From Achromobacter xylosoxidans A8 (GTDB taxonomy: Bacteria; Pseudomonadota; Gammaproteobacteria; Burkholderiales; Burkholderiaceae_B): a stretch of 64,000 nt of DNA. This document shows positions 24,120-33,318 of the stretch, piece by piece. Where the stretch lies: the NCBI RefSeq assembly GCF_000165835.1, contig NC_014640.1, forward strand, positions 1,178,001-1,242,000. Direction: 5' to 3'. The stretch's first letter is position 1, and every line of letters begins with the position of its first letter. The notes beneath the pieces are model-generated. The model had not been told where the DNA came from, searched no databases, and saw only the letters and a program-made list of their open reading frames with translations. Both the position numbers and the translations under genes were made by a program.

Positions 24120-25355
24120 ATGCGATTGCATCGTCTGAAAGCTATCAGCATCGCGTTGGCAGGCAGTGCGCTTGTTTCGCCTGTGGCCTACGCCCTCGAT
24201 TTTGCTGAGGCACGCCTTATCGCGGAGCAGCAGAGCCCGCGCATAAGCGCGCAGCAGTTGCAGGTCAACGTCGCCGAATCCGTGCAGAAGGCAGCAGGCT
24301 CGCTGCCCGACCCCAAGCTCTCGCTCGGCATCGAAAACTATCCCATCAGCGGCATGGATCGCTGGAGCATGACGCGCGAATCCATGACGATGCAGCGCCT
24401 GGCGCTCATGCAGGAAGTGCCCAACAGGGCCAAGCGCGACGCCCAGGTCGCCAGTGCGCAGGCGCGTGTGGATCGAGAGCGCGCGGCGCTGGTTTTGCAG
24501 CGATTGCAGATCCGCCAGGAACTCAGCCTGGCGTGGATCGCCGCGCAGGCGGTGGAGCAACGGGAGATACTGCTGACGGAACTGCTCGCGGAGAACCAGC
24601 GCCTGCAAGACAGTCTCCCCGCTCGCGTCGCCGGCGGCACGGCCCAGACTGGCGACCTGTTGGTCGCGCAACAGGAGGCGCTGACACTCACGGACCGCCG
24701 TGACGATCTACAGCGGGACCGGGCCAAGGCCAGGGCCGCATTGCGGCGCTGGGTGGGCTCCAGGGCCGACGAAGCACTGCAAGGCGATCCAGGCCCGCTC
24801 ACTCACCCCGTCGCGCAACTGCGCACAGAACTGGCGAATCACGCGGAGCTTGAACTCTATCCGGCGATGCAAAGCATGGCCCGGGCCGAGTCCCGCGAAG
24901 CCCAATCAGAGACCCGCGGCGATTGGGCCTGGGAGATTGCCTATAGCCGGCGGGATCGCCGATGGGGCGACATGGTGTCATTCCAGGTGACATTCGATCT
25001 GCCATGGCAGAAGGATCGACGCCAAGTGCCCATGATCGAGGCAAAACGGCACGAGTTGGAGCGTCTGGACGCCGAACGCGAAGACGTGGCGCGGCGTCAT
25101 TTGCAGGAGCTGGACGACAGCGCCGCCGAACTCCAAGCGTTGAACAGCCAGATCGACCGCCTGCAGACCGCAGGCTTGCAGCTGGTACGGAACCGAGCGG
25201 CGCTTGCGTTGAGCAACTACCGATCCGCCAAGGGGGACCTGAGCGCTGTGCTCAGTGCACGCGCCCAGGTACTGGAGACGCGCATGCGTCTGATCGACCT
25301 CGGAGCGCAGCGCGACAGCCTCGTCGCCCGACTGAACAGCCTGATCGCGGACTGA
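24120..25355 (+). CDS. cusC: TolC-like outer-membrane channel of the Cus/Czc efflux system
   Basis: A 411-residue protein. Signal peptide (ALAGSALVSPVAYA), then two outer-membrane efflux domains rich in long helices: EARLIAEQQSPRISAQQLQVNVAES and a second half with RHLQELDDSAAELQALNSQID. No lipobox Cys is visible. It forms the channel of a tripartite RND pump with the two genes that follow. The gene after it starts only 15 bp downstream. The transcript may begin from or read through the IS element just upstream. Confidence 0.88.
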   Translation: MRLHRLKAISIALAGSALVSPVAYALDFAEARLIAEQQSPRISAQQLQVNVAESVQKAAGSLPDPKLSLGIENYPISGMDRWSMTRESMTMQRLALMQEVPNRAKRDAQVASAQARVDRERAALVLQRLQIRQELSLAWIAAQAVEQREILLTELLAENQRLQDSLPARVAGGTAQTGDLLVAQQEALTLTDRRDDLQRDRAKARAALRRWVGSRADEALQGDPGPLTHPVAQLRTELANHAELELYPAMQSMARAESREAQSETRGDWAWEIAYSRRDRRWGDMVSFQVTFDLPWQKDRRQVPMIEAKRHELERLDAEREDVARRHLQELDDSAAELQALNSQIDRLQTAGLQLVRNRAALALSNYRSAKGDLSAVLSARAQVLETRMRLIDLGAQRDSLVARLNSLIAD

Positions 25356-25370
25356 GTGGAGACCCTCGCC

Positions 25371-26882
25371 ATGAACACCTCTTCGAGAAACATCCTTGCC
25401 GGCTTGACGCTGATTGCTGCCGGTATTGCCGTTGGATGGAGCGTCGCCCAATGGCGCGCCGGCCACCTCAGCGGCTCCCCCGCTGCCACCATTGCAAGTG
25501 CTCCGACCGAGCGCAAGGTGCTGTATTGGTACGACCCGATGGTGCCGGCCCAGAAGTTCGACAAGCCCGGCAAATCGCCCTACATGGACATGGCGTTGAT
25601 GCCGAAGTACGCAGATGAAGACACTCAGGACAGCACGGGCCTGAGCGTGTCGGCGCAAGCGGTGCAAGCCCTGGGCCTGCGTACAACCGAAGTCGTGCAA
25701 GGCAAGATCGGCGCAGATGTGAACGTCGTGGGCACCGTGCTGCTCAACGACCGCGACGTCAGCATCGTGCAGGCGCGGACCGCTGGCTTCGTCGAGCGTG
25801 TCTACGCACGGGCTGCGGGCGACGTGATCGCAGCAGGGGCACCGCTGCCTGACCTATTGCTGCCGGAGTGGATCGCCGCACAGCGCGAGTTTCTCTCGGT
25901 TCGCGCGATGGGCGACGCACCGTTGACCGCAGCTGCCCGCCAACGGCTGCTGCTGCTCGGCATGCCGCAAGCCCTGATCGCCCAGGTGGAGCGCACAGGC
26001 GAGCCCAAGGGGCTGTACACGGTCACAACACCTCAAGGCGGCTTGGTGGCCGAACTGATGGTGCGTCAGGGCATGACGGTTTCCGCCGGGGAAAGCCTGG
26101 CCCGGGTGAATGGCTTGGCCACGGTGTGGATCGAAGCGGCTGTCCCCGAAGCACAAAGCGGGCCATTGCAGGTCGGCCAAACGGCGCAGGTCCGGCTGGC
26201 GGCGTTTCCCGGTGAAGTGCTCCAGGCGCGCATCGTGAGCATCCTGCCCGAAGCCAACCGCGACACCCGTACGGTGCGAGTGCGGCTTGAAATGGCCAAT
26301 CCCGGCCAGCGCCTGAAGGCCGGCATGTCCGGCCAGATCGCGCTCAAAGGCAACGAACAGCCCGCGCTGCTTGTTCCCAGCGAGGCGGTCATCCGCACCG
26401 GCAAGCGCGCACTGGCCTATGTGGTCGATGGACCCGGCAAGTTCCATCCCGTGGAGGTCCAGGTGGGCGCGGAGGTAGGCGATCAACTGGTGGTCAACGG
26501 CGGGCTCGCGGCGGGACAGCAGGTGGTGGCCTCGGCGCAGTTCCTGATCGATTCGGAAGCCAGCCTGCGGGGCGTGCTGCCTGCAGGTGCCGCGGCGTCC
26601 GCGCCTGCATCGCCGCACAACGGGCACGGCACCTCGTCGCCACCGGCCGCGGCCACCAACGCTTTCGTGGTGCGCGGCGTGATCGAGGAGATGTCGCCCA
26701 CCGAGCTGACGCTGGCGCACGAGGCCGTGCCAGCCCTCCAATGGCCGGCCATGACCATGGGCTTCAAGCTGAGCAGCCCGCAGCTCGCCGCGGGTCTTTC
26801 GGTTCGGCAGCAGGTGCGATTCACCTTCTCCAAGCAAGGTGAGGACTACGTGATCACCGCCATCGAAAAGGTGCAGCCATGA
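25371..26882 (+). CDS. cusB: RND periplasmic adaptor with fused CusF domain
   Basis: A 503-residue membrane-fusion protein. N-terminal membrane anchor ([16 protein letters not shown]), a YHS-like heavy-metal motif ([23 protein letters not shown]), then barrel-sandwich and beta-barrel domains ([38 protein letters not shown]). After a Pro/Ala/His linker the last 75 residues are a CusF fold with the copper ligands His in LAHEAVP, Trp in QWPAMTMGF and its two Met. In E. coli CusF is a separate chaperone. ATG at 25371 starts the anchor. The stop overlaps cusA (ATGA). Confidence 0.92.
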   Translation: MNTSSRNILAGLTLIAAGIAVGWSVAQWRAGHLSGSPAATIASAPTERKVLYWYDPMVPAQKFDKPGKSPYMDMALMPKYADEDTQDSTGLSVSAQAVQALGLRTTEVVQGKIGADVNVVGTVLLNDRDVSIVQARTAGFVERVYARAAGDVIAAGAPLPDLLLPEWIAAQREFLSVRAMGDAPLTAAARQRLLLLGMPQALIAQVERTGEPKGLYTVTTPQGGLVAELMVRQGMTVSAGESLARVNGLATVWIEAAVPEAQSGPLQVGQTAQVRLAAFPGEVLQARIVSILPEANRDTRTVRVRLEMANPGQRLKAGMSGQIALKGNEQPALLVPSEAVIRTGKRALAYVVDGPGKFHPVEVQVGAEVGDQLVVNGGLAAGQQVVASAQFLIDSEASLRGVLPAGAAASAPASPHNGHGTSSPPAAATNAFVVRGVIEEMSPTELTLAHEAVPALQWPAMTMGFKLSSPQLAAGLSVRQQVRFTFSKQGEDYVITAIEKVQP

Positions 26883-29800
26883 TCGCCAAACTGATTCGAT
26901 GGTCGGTGGCCAATCGCTTCCTGGTGCTGCTGGCCACCGCCATGCTCACGGCATGGGGCGTGTGGGGCGTTCGCAGCACGCCCGTGGATGCGCTGCCGGA
27001 CTTGTCAGACGTGCAGGTCATCATTCGCACCAACTACCCAGGACAGGCGCCGCAGATCGTCGAGAACCAGGTCACCTACCCGTTGGCCACCACCATGCTG
27101 TCGGTGCCAGGGGCCAAGACCGTGCGCGGCTTCTCGTTCTTTGGCGACTCGTTCGTCTATGTCTTGTTCGAGGACGGAACCGACCTGTACTGGGCCCGCT
27201 CACGGGTACTGGAATACCTGAACCAGGTCCAGGGCCGATTGCCCGCCACGGCGAAGCCGGCCCTGGGTCCGGACGCCACAGGCGTCGGCTGGATCTTCCA
27301 GTACGCGCTCGTGGATCGCACGGGCAAGAACGATCTGGCGCAACTGCGTGCGTTGCAGGACTGGTTCCTGAAGTTCGAACTCAAGAGCCTGCCCAACGTG
27401 GCCGAAGTGGCATCGGTGGGGGGCATGGTCAAGCAGTACCAGGTCGTGCTCGACCCGATCAAGTTGGCGTCCTATGGCCTCAGTCAGGCTCAAGTCCGCG
27501 ATGCCCTGATGGGGGCCAACCAGGAGACCGGCGGCTCCGTCCTGGAATTGTCAGGCGCGGAGTACATGGTCCGCGCGAGCGGATACCTCAAGACCCTGGA
27601 CGAGTTCCGGGAGATCCCCTTGACGGCACGCGGCGGTGTGCCGGTGCGGCTGGGGGATGTGGCGACGCTCCAGATAGGCCCGGAGATGCGGCGTGGCATT
27701 GCCGAACTCGACGGAGAAGGCGAGGTCGCCGGCGGCGTGGTGGTGCTGCGCTCCGGCAAGAATGCCCAGGAGACGATCGCTGCCGTCAAGGCCAAGCTCG
27801 CGGAGCTGCAGGGCAGCCTGCCGCCGGGCGTCGAGATCGTCACCAGCTACGACCGCAGCGCGCTGATCGAGCGGGCCATTCGCAATCTCACGACCAAGCT
27901 GGGCGAAGAGTTTCTGGTGGTGGCGCTGGTCTGCGCACTGTTCCTTTGGCATCTTCGTTCTGCGCTGGTGGCCATCATCTCGCTACCTCTGGGCGTGATG
28001 ACGGCGTTCCTGGTCATGCGCTACCAGGGCATCAACGCCAACATCATGTCGCTGGGGGGGATTGCCATCGCCGTGGGGGCGATGGTGGATGCAGCGGTGG
28101 TGATGATCGAGAACGCCCACAAGAAGCTGGAGGCTTGGCAGCACGCGCACCCGGATCAACGACTGCAGGGCAAGGAACGGTGGGACGTGATCACACAGGC
28201 CGCAGAGGAAGTCGGTCCTGCGCTCTTCTTCTCGCTGCTCATCATCACGCTCTCGTTCATCCCGGTCTTCACCCTAGAAGCGCAGGAAGGCCGGCTGTTC
28301 GGCCCGCTGGCGTTCACCAAGACCTACGCGATGGCCGCGGCCGCAGGGCTGTCAGTGACGCTGATTCCCGTACTCATGGGCTACTGGATTCGCGGGCGTA
28401 TCCCGGATGAGCAGAAGAACCCCATCACCCGCATCCTGATTGCAGCCTACCGGCCACTGGAGTGGGTACTGCGCCGGCCTAAGGCGACGCTGCTGATCGC
28501 CGTGCTGGCCTTGGCGACCACGGCCTGGCCCTTGGCGCGGCTCGGCGGTGAGTTTCTGCCGAGGTTGGACGAAGGGGACCTGCTCTACATGCCCTCGGCC
28601 CTGCCGGGACTCTCGGCGCAGCGCGCCACGGAGTTGCTGCAGCTGAGCAACCGCATGATCAAGACCGTACCTGAAGTGGACAAGGTGTTCGGCAAGGCAG
28701 GACGGGCCGAAACTGCGACCGATCCGGCGCCCCTTGAGATGTTCGAGACCACGGTGAAGCTCAAGCCCAGGGAACAATGGCGTCCAGGCATGACGCCCGA
28801 GAAGCTCGTGGAAGAGCTGGATCGTGCCGTGAAGATCCCGGGCCTGTCCAATATCTGGATTCCCCCTATCCGCAATCGCATCGACATGCTGGCTACCGGC
28901 ATCAAGAGCCCGATCGGGGTGAAGGTGACCGGCAACGACCTGGGCGTGATCGATCGCATCGCTGCAGAGGTCGAGCAGGTCGCCAAGGGCATTCCCGGCG
29001 TGACGTCATCCCTCGCGGAGCGCTTGACGGGCGGGCGCTACGTGGATGTTCAGATCGACCGCGTAGCCGCCGGTCGCTACGGCCTGAACATCGCCGATGT
29101 CCAGGCCGTCATCGCCGGCGCGGTGGGTGGCGAAAACGTCTCGGAAACGGTCGAGGGGCTTGCCCGCTTTCCGATCAATCTGCGCTACGCGCGAGAATGG
29201 CGTGATTCACCACAACGGCTGGCAGAACTACCCATCTTCACGCCGATGGGTCAGCAGATCACGTTGGGGACCGTGGCACGCATCGCGATCACCGATGGGC
29301 CGCCCATGCTCAAGAGCGAGAACGCACGGCCCTCCGGTTGGGTCTATGTCGATGTGCGCGGCCGTGATCTAGCCTCGGTGGCCAACGAACTGCGCGATGC
29401 CATCGGGCAGCAGGTCAAGCTGGAGCCGGGTGTGAGCATCACCTACTCCGGGCAGTTCGAATACATGGAGCGGGCCAATGCACGCCTGAAGGTTGTGGTG
29501 CCTGCCACCCTGTTGATCATCTTCGTTCTGTTGTACCTGACCTTCGCGCGTGTGGACGAAGCGGGCTTGATCATGGCGACCTTGCCCTTCGCGCTCACGG
29601 GGGGCATCTGGTTCCTGTACCTGCTGAACTACAACCTGTCCATCGCCACCGGCGTGGGATTCATCGCGCTGGCAGGTGTGGCGGCGGAGTTCGGCGTGGT
29701 GATGCTCATCTATCTGAAGCAGGCCTTGGCGGAACGTTGCCCCGATGGACGCGACCCGACGCGAGAAGAACTGCTCGATGCGATCCGGGAGGGTGCCGTG

Positions 29801-29995
29801 CTGCGCGTGCGGCCCAAGGCGATGACCGTCGCCGTCATCCTGGCGGGCCTGGTACCCATTGTCTGGAGCAGCGGTACGGGCTCGGAGGTCATGAGCCGCA
29901 TCGCAGCCCCGATGCTTGGAGGGATGGTGACCGCTCCGTTGCTGTCGCTCTTCGTGATTCCGGCTGCCTACATGCTGATGCGTAAGCCGCGCTAA
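26879..29995 (+). CDS. cusA: CusA-type Cu(I)/Ag(I) RND efflux transporter
   Basis: A 1,038-residue inner-membrane RND pump with the twelve-segment, two-loop architecture. Heavy-metal-efflux signatures are [24 protein letters not shown] in membrane segment 4 and [15 protein letters not shown] near the N terminus. The porter-loop segment [12 protein letters not shown] is typical of the Cu/Ag branch rather than CzcA. Its length agrees with CusA. It starts within the cusB stop codon region (ATGA), so cusCBA is one operon. A stem-loop follows the stop. Confidence 0.93.
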   Translation: MIAKLIRWSVANRFLVLLATAMLTAWGVWGVRSTPVDALPDLSDVQVIIRTNYPGQAPQIVENQVTYPLATTMLSVPGAKTVRGFSFFGDSFVYVLFEDGTDLYWARSRVLEYLNQVQGRLPATAKPALGPDATGVGWIFQYALVDRTGKNDLAQLRALQDWFLKFELKSLPNVAEVASVGGMVKQYQVVLDPIKLASYGLSQAQVRDALMGANQETGGSVLELSGAEYMVRASGYLKTLDEFREIPLTARGGVPVRLGDVATLQIGPEMRRGIAELDGEGEVAGGVVVLRSGKNAQETIAAVKAKLAELQGSLPPGVEIVTSYDRSALIERAIRNLTTKLGEEFLVVALVCALFLWHLRSALVAIISLPLGVMTAFLVMRYQGINANIMSLGGIAIAVGAMVDAAVVMIENAHKKLEAWQHAHPDQRLQGKERWDVITQAAEEVGPALFFSLLIITLSFIPVFTLEAQEGRLFGPLAFTKTYAMAAAAGLSVTLIPVLMGYWIRGRIPDEQKNPITRILIAAYRPLEWVLRRPKATLLIAVLALATTAWPLARLGGEFLPRLDEGDLLYMPSALPGLSAQRATELLQLSNRMIKTVPEVDKVFGKAGRAETATDPAPLEMFETTVKLKPREQWRPGMTPEKLVEELDRAVKIPGLSNIWIPPIRNRIDMLATGIKSPIGVKVTGNDLGVIDRIAAEVEQVAKGIPGVTSSLAERLTGGRYVDVQIDRVAAGRYGLNIADVQAVIAGAVGGENVSETVEGLARFPINLRYAREWRDSPQRLAELPIFTPMGQQITLGTVARIAITDGPPMLKSENARPSGWVYVDVRGRDLASVANELRDAIGQQVKLEPGVSITYSGQFEYMERANARLKVVVPATLLIIFVLLYLTFARVDEAGLIMATLPFALTGGIWFLYLLNYNLSIATGVGFIALAGVAAEFGVVMLIYLKQALAERCPDGRDPTREELLDAIREGAVLRVRPKAMTVAVILAGLVPIVWSSGTGSEVMSRIAAPMLGGMVTAPLLSLFVIPAAYMLMRKPR

Positions 29996-30005
29996 CGTTG
30001 CAACG

Positions 30006-30038
30006 CGGCAGGGTCTCATAACCAAGGCCCTGCCGTTT
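30006..30038 (+). terminator. Probable terminator of the cus operon
   Basis: CGGCAGGG (30006-30013) pairs with CCCTGCCG (30028-30035) around a 14-base loop and is followed by TTT. It lies 10 bp after the cusA stop. The T run is short, so termination may be partial. Confidence 0.6.
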
Positions 30039-30155
30039 CCGGTGCGGCCTATCGGCACCCGAGCGAATAACCATTCGACACATGCGCTTTAGCCGGCGTA
30101 AGAACTGGCCGAAGGCGCGGAGGCACGACTAACCGCTTGGCAGTGACGAGCCATA

Positions 30156-30533
30156 TCAGGGAACAAAACCTGACCCCGGCCGTTCAGACAGAATCGTCAG
30201 CATTTCTATGACAGCCCGAACCTTGGGCTGCAGGTAACGCGATTGCGGCCACACTGCATGGATAGGCATCTCACCACCTGCCCAGTCCGGCAGCAAGGGG
30301 ATCAAGCGCCCCTGCCGTATATCTTCGGCCACCAGCCATGTCGGCATCTGCATGATGCCGCAGCCGGCCAGACCCGCCGCCAACATTGCTTCACCATCAC
30401 TGAATTCATGGCGCGGATAGATTTCCTGCCGACGTACGCGCTGGTCCGATACGCGGAGCAACCAAGTGGGTCTCTGCCGTCCCCGAGGACCAGTGATGCA
30501 GTCCCGATGCCTTACCCCATTACTTCTCGGTAA
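30156..30533 (-). pseudogene. LysR-family regulator remnant (C-terminal part only)
   Basis: The frame is open leftward from about 30533 to the stop at 30156. It reads like the second half of a LysR effector domain: HRDCITGPRG, RPTWLLRVSD, SDGEAMLAAGLAGCGIMQMP, GRLIPLLPDWAGGEMPIHAVWP, and a terminal VRAVIEML. The first residue is preceded by an in-frame TAA, and no helix-turn-helix or first effector subdomain is found upstream. It is a gene cut down to about 125 codons by an old deletion or insertion near the ICE end. Confidence 0.8.
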
Positions 30534-30704
30534 TTACTGCGGCGCGCTCACTAATACGACCACTACATTCTGGGACGACGTAGGGGCTGACTCAGTCCGG
30601 TTGTAGGCGCTCAGAAGGCTATGGCCTTCAGGATGGCCGCACGCCTCATCGCGCCGCGCCGTATGCGCTGCGGACTGCAAAGGCCCGCATCCTGTAGCTC
30701 ACTT
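30534..30704. other. Gap between the LysR remnant and the integrase terminator
   Basis: 171 bp with no supported gene. GGCTATGGCC and related GC-rich repeats occur, but no convincing stem followed by T. It probably marks the deletion scar that removed the front of the LysR gene. Confidence 0.4.
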
Positions 30705-30737
30705 CCGACGGCCAAAGCATCCATCTTTGGCCGTCGG
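30705..30737 (-). terminator. Stem-loop just after the integrase stop
   Basis: CCGACGGCCAAAG (30705-30717) and CTTTGGCCGTCGG (30725-30737) are a perfect 13-bp inverted repeat with a 7-base loop, starting 7 bp beyond the integrase stop codon. No T run follows on the leftward strand, so it may protect the 3' end or terminate only in part. Confidence 0.65.
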
Positions 30738-30743
30738 CCAGCG

Positions 30744-32687
30744 TCAGGCACTTTCGAGCATTGCCGCATCATTTAGCAACCGTTGAATGCGCTGGCGAAT
30801 CTCCTCTGGAATACCTTGCGCAGACGAATCAGGTCCGGGCCTGTTTGGCTGCTGCTGGGTGCCCGCGATGACCCGCACGACCATGCCCAAATTTCCGGGT
30901 GTCACGATGTCGATGGCCGCGCGATCACCCAGATCCGGGTGTACGCGGGTCAGCATCCGGTACAAGTCCCACGAATCCGCGTGCGGACACTGGTTCATGA
31001 GCACCTGGGCCAGTTTGTGCTTGAGCGGCACCAGTTGCCAGTCGGGCACACGTTGCCCGCGATTGCCCAAGCTGATGGACAGCAGTTTGCCCGCCTTCAG
31101 CTCGCGGTTTATCTGGTCCTTGGACTTTCCGGCCAGCTTACCGAACAGCGGAACCGGCAAACTGCTCGGCGATTCGTAGATGGCGAGCATTTCCTCGCGC
31201 TCGCGCTGGATGGCGGATACTTCCGGCGCCGGCGCCGGCGCACGCGTCGGGGGCGGTGGCACCTGCGACAGCCGCTGGAAGGTGATTCCCGCGTCGTTTG
31301 GCGTCACGACAATGGGGGTGACCACCACGGGCGGAGCCGAAGCCGCAGAAGTGCCTGCAACGATGGCGTCGGGGTTGTCCTCCCCTGCGATGGCTGGCAC
31401 GCCCTCGATATGGATGGTGAGGTGGGCGCTGGCCGCTTCGACCTGGCCCTGTTCGAGTAAGTCGAGGCGATCCGCCCAGTCCTGCATCATCCGACGGCGC
31501 GGCTCAACATACTTGGCGTGGTTGTAGGCCGAACTCACCTTGTTCGGGTCCGAGTGCGAAAGCTGCGCGTCCACCCAAATCTTGGGATAGCCGATCTCGT
31601 TGAGCGCCGTCGAGATGGTTCCGCGGATGCCGTGCCCGGTCAGTTGATCCTCGTAGCCCATTCGTTTCAAGGCCGCGTTGAGGGTGTTCTCGCTGATGCG
31701 CTTCTTGAGTTCGCTGCGGTGCGTGAGCAGATGGACCTGGGCCGGCTTCATCACACCCAACAGGTAGCGCACGATCTCGATGGCCTGCACGGACAACGGC
31801 ACGATGTAGGGCGGAACGTCCTGCGGGCGCTTGCCGGCCTTGCGCATCTCGTCCTGGAGTTGCTTGACGATCTGCGGCGGGATGATCCACAGGCCACGGT
31901 CGAGATCGAACTGGTCCGGGGTCGCCAGCCGCAGCTCGCCGGTACGCACGCCGGTCAGGAACAGCAGCCGGATGCCCAGTTGGGTCTGCCAACCACGAGG
32001 GTTGTAGAGCCTGAGCTTGTGCAGGAAATCGGGAAGCTCCGGAAGATGCAGGTAGGGGTTGTGGTTCACCGGGGGCTTGGGCTCGGCCACCACGTCCAGG
32101 TCGGAGGCCGGATTGGCTTCCAGCCCCTCCACGATGACGAGGGCATAGCGGAACAACTGCCCCAGCCAGGTGCGGACCTTCTCGGCAGTGGTGAACGCCT
32201 TGCGCTCCTCGATCCTCGCCAGGACGCCCAGGAGTTGGGGCCGGCGAATGTCGTAGATCGACATCTGCTTGAGGCTAGGCAGCACGTCCTTGTTGAAGAT
32301 CCGCAGGATCTGCGACAGCGTGCTGTTCCTGCCCTCCTTGATTTCCTTGCGGCGATGCTCGACCCACGCATCGAAGACGGCCTTGAAGGTGTAGTCGGCC
32401 GCAAGCTTGACCGCGTGTCGCTTCTGTTTCCGATCGGTATGGGGGTTGACGCCCTTTGCCAGAAGCGCCCGGGCTTCGTCGCGCAAGGTGCGCGCTTCGC
32501 GCAAACCGATCTCGGGGTAGTTCCCCAGGGAGATGCGCTTTTGCTTGCCGAGCCAGTAATAGCGCAAATGCCACGACTTGCCGCCGGTGCGGGCGACCAC
32601 CAGGCCGAGGCCATCGGTGTCGGGGATGCTGTAGGTTTTCTCGGCGGCCTTGGCTTGCCGCACGGTCAGATCAGAGAGTGTCATCAT
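30744..32687 (-). CDS. int: Large P4/ICEclc-type tyrosine integrase
   Basis: A tyrosine recombinase of about 647 residues. The N-terminal arm-binding domain (DUF4102-like) reads LSDLTVRQAKAAEKTYSIPD and LGNYPEIGLREARTLRDEA. Catalytic residues are the Arg in LTGVRTGELRL (about 248), His-x-x-Arg in TGHGIRGT (about 352-355), the His in AQLSHSDP and the Tyr in SSAYNHAKY. An extra C-terminal region of about 220 residues is typical of ICEclc-type integrases, which insert at the 3' end of tRNA-Gly. The start is ATG at 32687 or 32684 after AGGAG; a TTG at 32690 is less likely. It reads away from the tRNA into the ICE, the orientation of intB13. Confidence 0.95.
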   Translation of the reverse strand: MMTLSDLTVRQAKAAEKTYSIPDTDGLGLVVARTGGKSWHLRYYWLGKQKRISLGNYPEIGLREARTLRDEARALLAKGVNPHTDRKQKRHAVKLAADYTFKAVFDAWVEHRRKEIKEGRNSTLSQILRIFNKDVLPSLKQMSIYDIRRPQLLGVLARIEERKAFTTAEKVRTWLGQLFRYALVIVEGLEANPASDLDVVAEPKPPVNHNPYLHLPELPDFLHKLRLYNPRGWQTQLGIRLLFLTGVRTGELRLATPDQFDLDRGLWIIPPQIVKQLQDEMRKAGKRPQDVPPYIVPLSVQAIEIVRYLLGVMKPAQVHLLTHRSELKKRISENTLNAALKRMGYEDQLTGHGIRGTISTALNEIGYPKIWVDAQLSHSDPNKVSSAYNHAKYVEPRRRMMQDWADRLDLLEQGQVEAASAHLTIHIEGVPAIAGEDNPDAIVAGTSAASAPPVVVTPIVVTPNDAGITFQRLSQVPPPPTRAPAPAPEVSAIQREREEMLAIYESPSSLPVPLFGKLAGKSKDQINRELKAGKLLSISLGNRGQRVPDWQLVPLKHKLAQVLMNQCPHADSWDLYRMLTRVHPDLGDRAAIDIVTPGNLGMVVRVIAGTQQQPNRPGPDSSAQGIPEEIRQRIQRLLNDAAMLESA

Positions 32688-32911
32688 CAAGCTCCTAAGT
32701 CTTGGACTTAGGCCCGATGCTGCTTGTCATCCCGATCCAACCCCAGCAACAACCCGGAACCGGCACGACCCGCATTCTTTGGCCTTGTTTTTGGCCTCAA
32801 AAATGGTGGCTGTCAGTGGACTTCCGTGGCTTTCGCTGGAATGAAAAAAGGAGCCGAAGCTCCTCTTTTCAATGACTTACAGACGTCAGTGGAAGTCTGT
32901 AGATCATAAAT
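32688..32911. promoter_or_regulatory. ICE end between integrase and tRNA-Gly (arm-site region)
   Basis: This 224-bp segment should hold the integrase promoter and the arm sites of the attachment region. The 9-bp direct repeat GTCAGTGGA occurs at 32812-32820 and 32885-32893; the second copy lies in the loop of a hairpin with arms 32878-32884 and 32895-32901. A terminator lies between them. No ORF is supported. Arm-site identity is inferred from position and repetition. Confidence 0.5.
32844..32869 (-). terminator. Intrinsic terminator of the ICE-flanking tRNA-Gly
   Basis: On the minus strand GGAGC-TTCG-GCTCC is followed by six T (complement of AAAAAA at 32844-32849). It lies about 45 bp beyond the tRNA 3' end, on the ICE side of the attachment core. 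Its layout closely mirrors the terminator after the second tRNA-Gly copy. Confidence 0.85.
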
Positions 32912-32929
32912 TGGAGCGGGAGACGAGTC
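32912..32929. other. ICE attachment core (attL/attR, approximate)
   Basis: The last 18 bp of the tRNA-Gly gene, from the encoded CCA inward. ICEclc and relatives recombine within the 18-bp 3' end of tRNA-Gly, leaving a complete tRNA at the integrase end and a short repeat at the far end. The adjacent integrase, its orientation and the change of gene content here support this boundary. The distal repeat is outside the window, so the exact limits of the core are assumed. Confidence 0.75.
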
Positions 32930-32987
32930 TCGAACTCGCGACCTCAACCTTGGCAAGGTTGCGCTCTACCAACTGAGCTACTCCCGC
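32912..32987 (-). tRNA. glyT: tRNA-Gly(GCC), ICE integration site
   Basis: A 76-nt cloverleaf on the minus strand. The acceptor stem GCGGGAG/CTCCCGC, a D arm with AGCTCAGTTGGTAGAGC, an anticodon stem CAACC/GGTTG around TTGCCAA, a T arm with GTTCGAGAC, and an encoded CCA are all present. The anticodon GCC is complementary to 32952-32954. It is identical to the copy at 49563-49638 and is intact despite ICE insertion at its 3' end. Confidence 0.97.
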
Positions 32988-33051
32988 ATTTGCGTGCCTT
33001 GCGCGATCCGCGATCGTTGCGATCTGGGACTGTGCCGGCAAGCGAGGGCGA

Positions 33052-33057
33052 AGTATA
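33052..33057 (-). promoter_or_regulatory. -10 element of the tRNA-Gly promoter
   Basis: TATACT on the minus strand, 65 bp before the tRNA, followed by the GC-rich discriminator TCGCCC typical of stable-RNA promoters. A clear -35 hexamer at the ideal distance is not seen; the AT-rich TTTTGAAAAATT lies just upstream. Confidence 0.5.
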
Positions 33058-33318
33058 CCGAATTTTTCAAAAGATGCTTCTTAGGGCGATTGAGCCCTGC
33101 CCACCTGCCTCGGTTCCTGCCCGACAGCGGTCCTGTTGCGTCCAGTGATCGCCATCCATTGAAGATGCCGCGGCGCGGCAGTCGCCGGATCGCACGGCGC
33201 ACCCTCTGGGCGGGCCGAAAATAACTTCAAAAAATATCAACCAAATCCATGTTGCTTCACTCATACGCGAGATCCAGAATTCTGTTCATGGACGCAAGGT
33301 GTCGTCCGAGGGCGGAAA
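33058..33318. other. Upstream region of the fumarate-reductase-like operon
   Basis: About 260 bp without a gene. AT-rich sequence near 33220-33245 (AACTTCAAAAAATATCAACC) stands out from the GC-rich surroundings and is the likely promoter or regulator-binding area for the rightward operon. No unambiguous -35/-10 pair was identified. Confidence 0.4.
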
